A stretch of 12,936 nt of DNA from Paraphysoderma sedebokerense. Its lineage: Eukaryota > Blastocladiomycota > Physodermatomycetes > Physodermatales > Physodermataceae. The stretch spans positions 1-12,936 of the forward strand of contig JAHLJZ010000182.1 in assembly GCA_025602915.1 (NCBI GenBank). Direction: 5' to 3'. This document shows positions 10,834 through 12,936 of this stretch, in pieces. Under the pieces are notes generated by a model. That model saw nothing but the letters and a program-made list of their open reading frames with translations. It had not been told where the DNA came from and made no database searches. Position 1 is the stretch's first letter. Each line of letters begins with the position of its first letter. Position numbers and translations under genes: made by a program.

Positions 10834-12129
10834 ATGTCGACTTTCTCAAAGAACCCCTTCGAGCTGTTAGCTGCAGCCGATGAGAACGCTGATCCTTCCA
10901 CCATCTCCCCGAAAAAGGATACCAAGAAAAAATCAGAGGCCAAGGAGCAACCCAAAAAGCTCGACAACTCTCGTGCCAGACCCCAAGATGCTCGTTTGAA
11001 GAGAGATTACCCTCAGCGTGGTGGATTCAAAGCTGTTCCTATCGACAGAATTGGTATTTATCTCAATCTATCGGATTGGCTCTGTTAAAATTTTTGTTTT
11101 GGAGGCTTTCGGGTGTGGTTTGTTTGTTTTCACCCAAACCGAACATCCCGCTTTCACCAGAGTTAGGATTGCGATCTGAAGTTTGGATTCACATTCTTGT
11201 ATTCATATACTGGTTGGATCGTTCGTTGTAGACGATAATTGCGGTGGAATTTGGGTTCCTTTCATGGTGGCGCTGAATTGATGGTGGCGGAGATTAGTCT
11301 TCATGATTTGCACTCCGAGTAGCAAGGGATTAACTCAACATCCATTTTTTAAATCATGTAGCACGCTCAAGAGACACCGGAAGCTTCGAAAATGCTCCCG
11401 AATCGAATAGATCTGAACGTGGTGGATTTAGAGGTCGTGGTAGAGGAGGCCGTGGCCGTGGACGTGGTGGCCGAGGAAGAGAATTCGACCGCCGAAGTGG
11501 AACCGGCCGAGAGGACGGACACAAGAAAGAAGTTGCTGGTAAAGGTTCATGGGGTGAAGCTACTGAAAATCCCGAAGAATCTACTGAAGCGTTCGTATTA
11601 TCTCGTATTTTCAAATGTGGTCATGCGATGTCTGAGTAATCTCTGAACATAATCCAATAGTGCCCCAGCCGCTGAAGGTGAAAACGCAGAAAACAAGGAA
11701 GAAACCCCCGTTGAAGAGAAGGAAGAAGAAAAAGTCAAAACTCTTGAAGAATACCAAGCTGAATTAGCCGCCAAGAAAGCCGCCCTCAACAAATCCACTC
11801 AAGTCCGTAAAGCCAACGAAGGTGCTGACGAAAGTCAATGGAAAAACGCTGTTCCCCTCCAGAAACAAGATGTTGATGAAGCCGACGAATTGGCCCCGTT
11901 CATCTTTGGTGTTGGCAGCAAAGGCGAAAAGAGCAAATCAAAGAAAGAAAAGGCACAAAAAGTTCATCTTGACATTGAACAAAAATTCGCTGACGAAGAC
12001 CGACCAAGACGTGGTCGTGGTGGTTTCAGAGGAGCAGGTCGTGGTGGACGAGAAGGCAGAGGTCGCGGAGGCAAACCGCAAGCTGTCAACATCAACGACG
12101 ATAAAGCTTTCCCGTCCCTCGGTAAATAA
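10834..12129 (+). CDS. STM1: Stm1/SERBP1-family ribosome-associated RNA-binding protein
   Basis: Family members bind 80S ribosomes, keep idle ribosomes intact together with eEF2, and bind mRNA through RGG boxes. Three exons, 10834-11053, 11362-11590 and 11661-12129, join in phase to 305 residues; introns are 308 and 70 nt. The N terminus MSTFSKNPFELLAAADENAD is the usual Stm1 start. Residues 93-113 form a first RGG cluster, followed by FDRRSGTGRED and GKGSWGEATE. An acidic coiled stretch (about 155-190) leads to VRKANEGADESQWKN (198-211), the family's strongest signature, matching the NEGADGQWK region of SERBP1. PFIFGVG is followed by a Lys-rich helix, a second RGG cluster (264-287) and the C-terminal NINDDKAFPSLGK, equivalent to the DPEAFPALA end of SERBP1. 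It acts in the cytosol. The first intron is the longest in the window. Confidence 0.94.
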
Positions 12130-12130
12130 A
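12125..12130 (+). terminator. AATAAA overlapping the Stm1-like stop codon
   Basis: The stop TAA at 12127-12129 sits inside an AATAAA hexamer. If it is the working poly(A) signal, the 3' UTR would be very short; A/T-rich elements further right (to about 12240) are alternatives. Confidence 0.3.
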
Positions 12131-12435
12131 GGGATAATATAACAGATATAGCAGAGCAGTTTGATTTGTAGTAGAAACTGTTTGTACTAATAATAGCGAG
12201 AGTAAGCAGTCGCTTTGTCCAAAAAAACATTTTAAAAATAACAATAGTTTTTCAATTATTTTGCACGTGATTTGAATTTGCTTGCTCCTATACTTCCAAC
12301 TTTGGCACTCTCTTCTCAAGTCACATCTTATAAAGTGCACATATCAGTAGTAGCCATTTGTTCCACTTCTGACGGCCTAATCCAGCACTTAAAACGTCAG
12401 CTACTACAATTCTAACGACCACTTAATCCTCGAGG
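12130..12435. promoter_or_regulatory. Intergenic region with TFIIA-gamma promoter
   Basis: 306 bases between two genes on the same strand. TATAAAG at 12329-12335, about 101-107 bases before the next ATG, is a plausible TATA box, and an ACGTCA half-site lies at 12394-12399. The left part, with A/T-runs to about 12260, probably holds the 3' end of the Stm1-like gene. Confidence 0.5.
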
Positions 12436-12936
12436 ATGGCATCTCCGTATGAACTATACCGACGATCAACGTTGGGAATGTGTCTTACAGATGCACTAGA
12501 CGAATTAATTCAAACCGGTCAAATCAATCCACAATTAGCTCATAAAGTGTTACTACAAGTAAGTCCATCCCTTCATCCTTCCAGAGTCTCCATCGAAAAG
12601 TTCAAATGGAGGCTATCATTTCAATGAGTTTGTTATTTGGATGTTAACCAACGGTTCGTCTGGGCCTTTTTCTATCACCATATGTATTTTCATTTAGTTC
12701 GACAAATCAGTAACAGAAGCATTGAACACTCAAGTTAGAGCTAAAGCTTCATTTAAGGTAATTTCCGAGTACCTTGCATCTTTTGAAAGTCTGATGACTC
12801 TCATCCGCTCCATACCTCTCGAGCTAAAATCTAATTACTATTATCAATATTGTTTTCCTTACCGTTTATTATGGTTTACTTATTTTTTATTTAAATTTGG
12901 ATGAATGGTTTTCAGGGGAGTCTCGATATTTACCGA
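12436..12936 (+). CDS. TOA2: TFIIA gamma (small) subunit, 3' end cut by window edge
   Basis: TFIIA stabilises TBP on promoter DNA during RNA polymerase II initiation, in the nucleus. Exons 12436-12558, 12698-12757 and 12916-12936 join in phase to the first 68 residues; introns are 139 and 158 nt, GT-AG. The sequence [20 protein letters not shown] followed by [20 protein letters not shown] closely follows the four-helix-bundle region of TOA2/GTF2A2, then [15 protein letters not shown] starts the beta-barrel domain (human equivalent VRNRVNFRGSLNTYR). The family is about 105-125 residues, so roughly half is visible. The ATG gives the family's usual N terminus with one or two extra residues. Confidence 0.95.

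Noticed and set aside
11354-11614. Minus-strand frame rich in Pro and Arg opposite the Stm1-like gene
   Set aside because: It is the antisense of the RGG-box codons.

Overview
The window is a gene-dense piece of a eukaryotic nuclear genome, most probably fungal. Six protein genes are interrupted by 22 GT-AG introns in total (70 to 308 bases, mostly 70-145), intergenic gaps are mostly a few hundred bases, and there is an intact nuclear-type tRNA-Met. MMTAG2 and a SERBP1-type Stm1 next to fungal-style short introns would fit an early-diverging fungus; this placement is inference. I see no transposon, CRISPR array, virus or plasmid signature.

Layout, left to right. (1) 1-1823, minus: 5' part of a peroxisomal half-size ABC transporter of the ABCD/Pxa family, cut by the window edge before its ATPase domain. 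(2) 2062-3353, minus: MMTAG2-family protein with a lysine-rich and SR-type tail. (3) 3633-5464, plus, divergent from gene 2: mitochondrial tryptophanyl-tRNA synthetase with a presequence, six exons. (4) 5867-6904, minus, convergent with gene 3: intronless, low-complexity, S/TP-rich protein of unknown function with a short C-terminal segment faintly like the Whi5/Nrm1 motif. (5) 7021-8751: about 1.7 kb with no gene I can support, followed by tRNA-Met(CAT) at 8752-8824, plus. (6) 9145-10362, minus: dienelactone-hydrolase-like alpha/beta hydrolase in seven exons, two of them very small (17 and 27 nt). (7) 10834-12129, plus, divergent from gene 6: Stm1/SERBP1-family ribosome- and RNA-binding protein. 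(8) 12436-12936, plus: 5' part of the small (gamma) subunit of TFIIA, cut by the right edge.

The genes are mainly housekeeping: peroxisomal fatty-acyl import, mitochondrial and cytosolic translation, ribosome preservation and RNA polymerase II initiation. Nothing shows that they form a cluster or pathway. The least ordinary parts are the bacterial-type hydrolase with its microexons, the unidentified intronless gene 4, the 1.7-kb gap, and a perfect palindromic CRE (TGACGTCA) in the promoter shared by genes 6 and 7. All exon joins were made by eye from splice sites, reading phase and family conservation; there is no transcript evidence.
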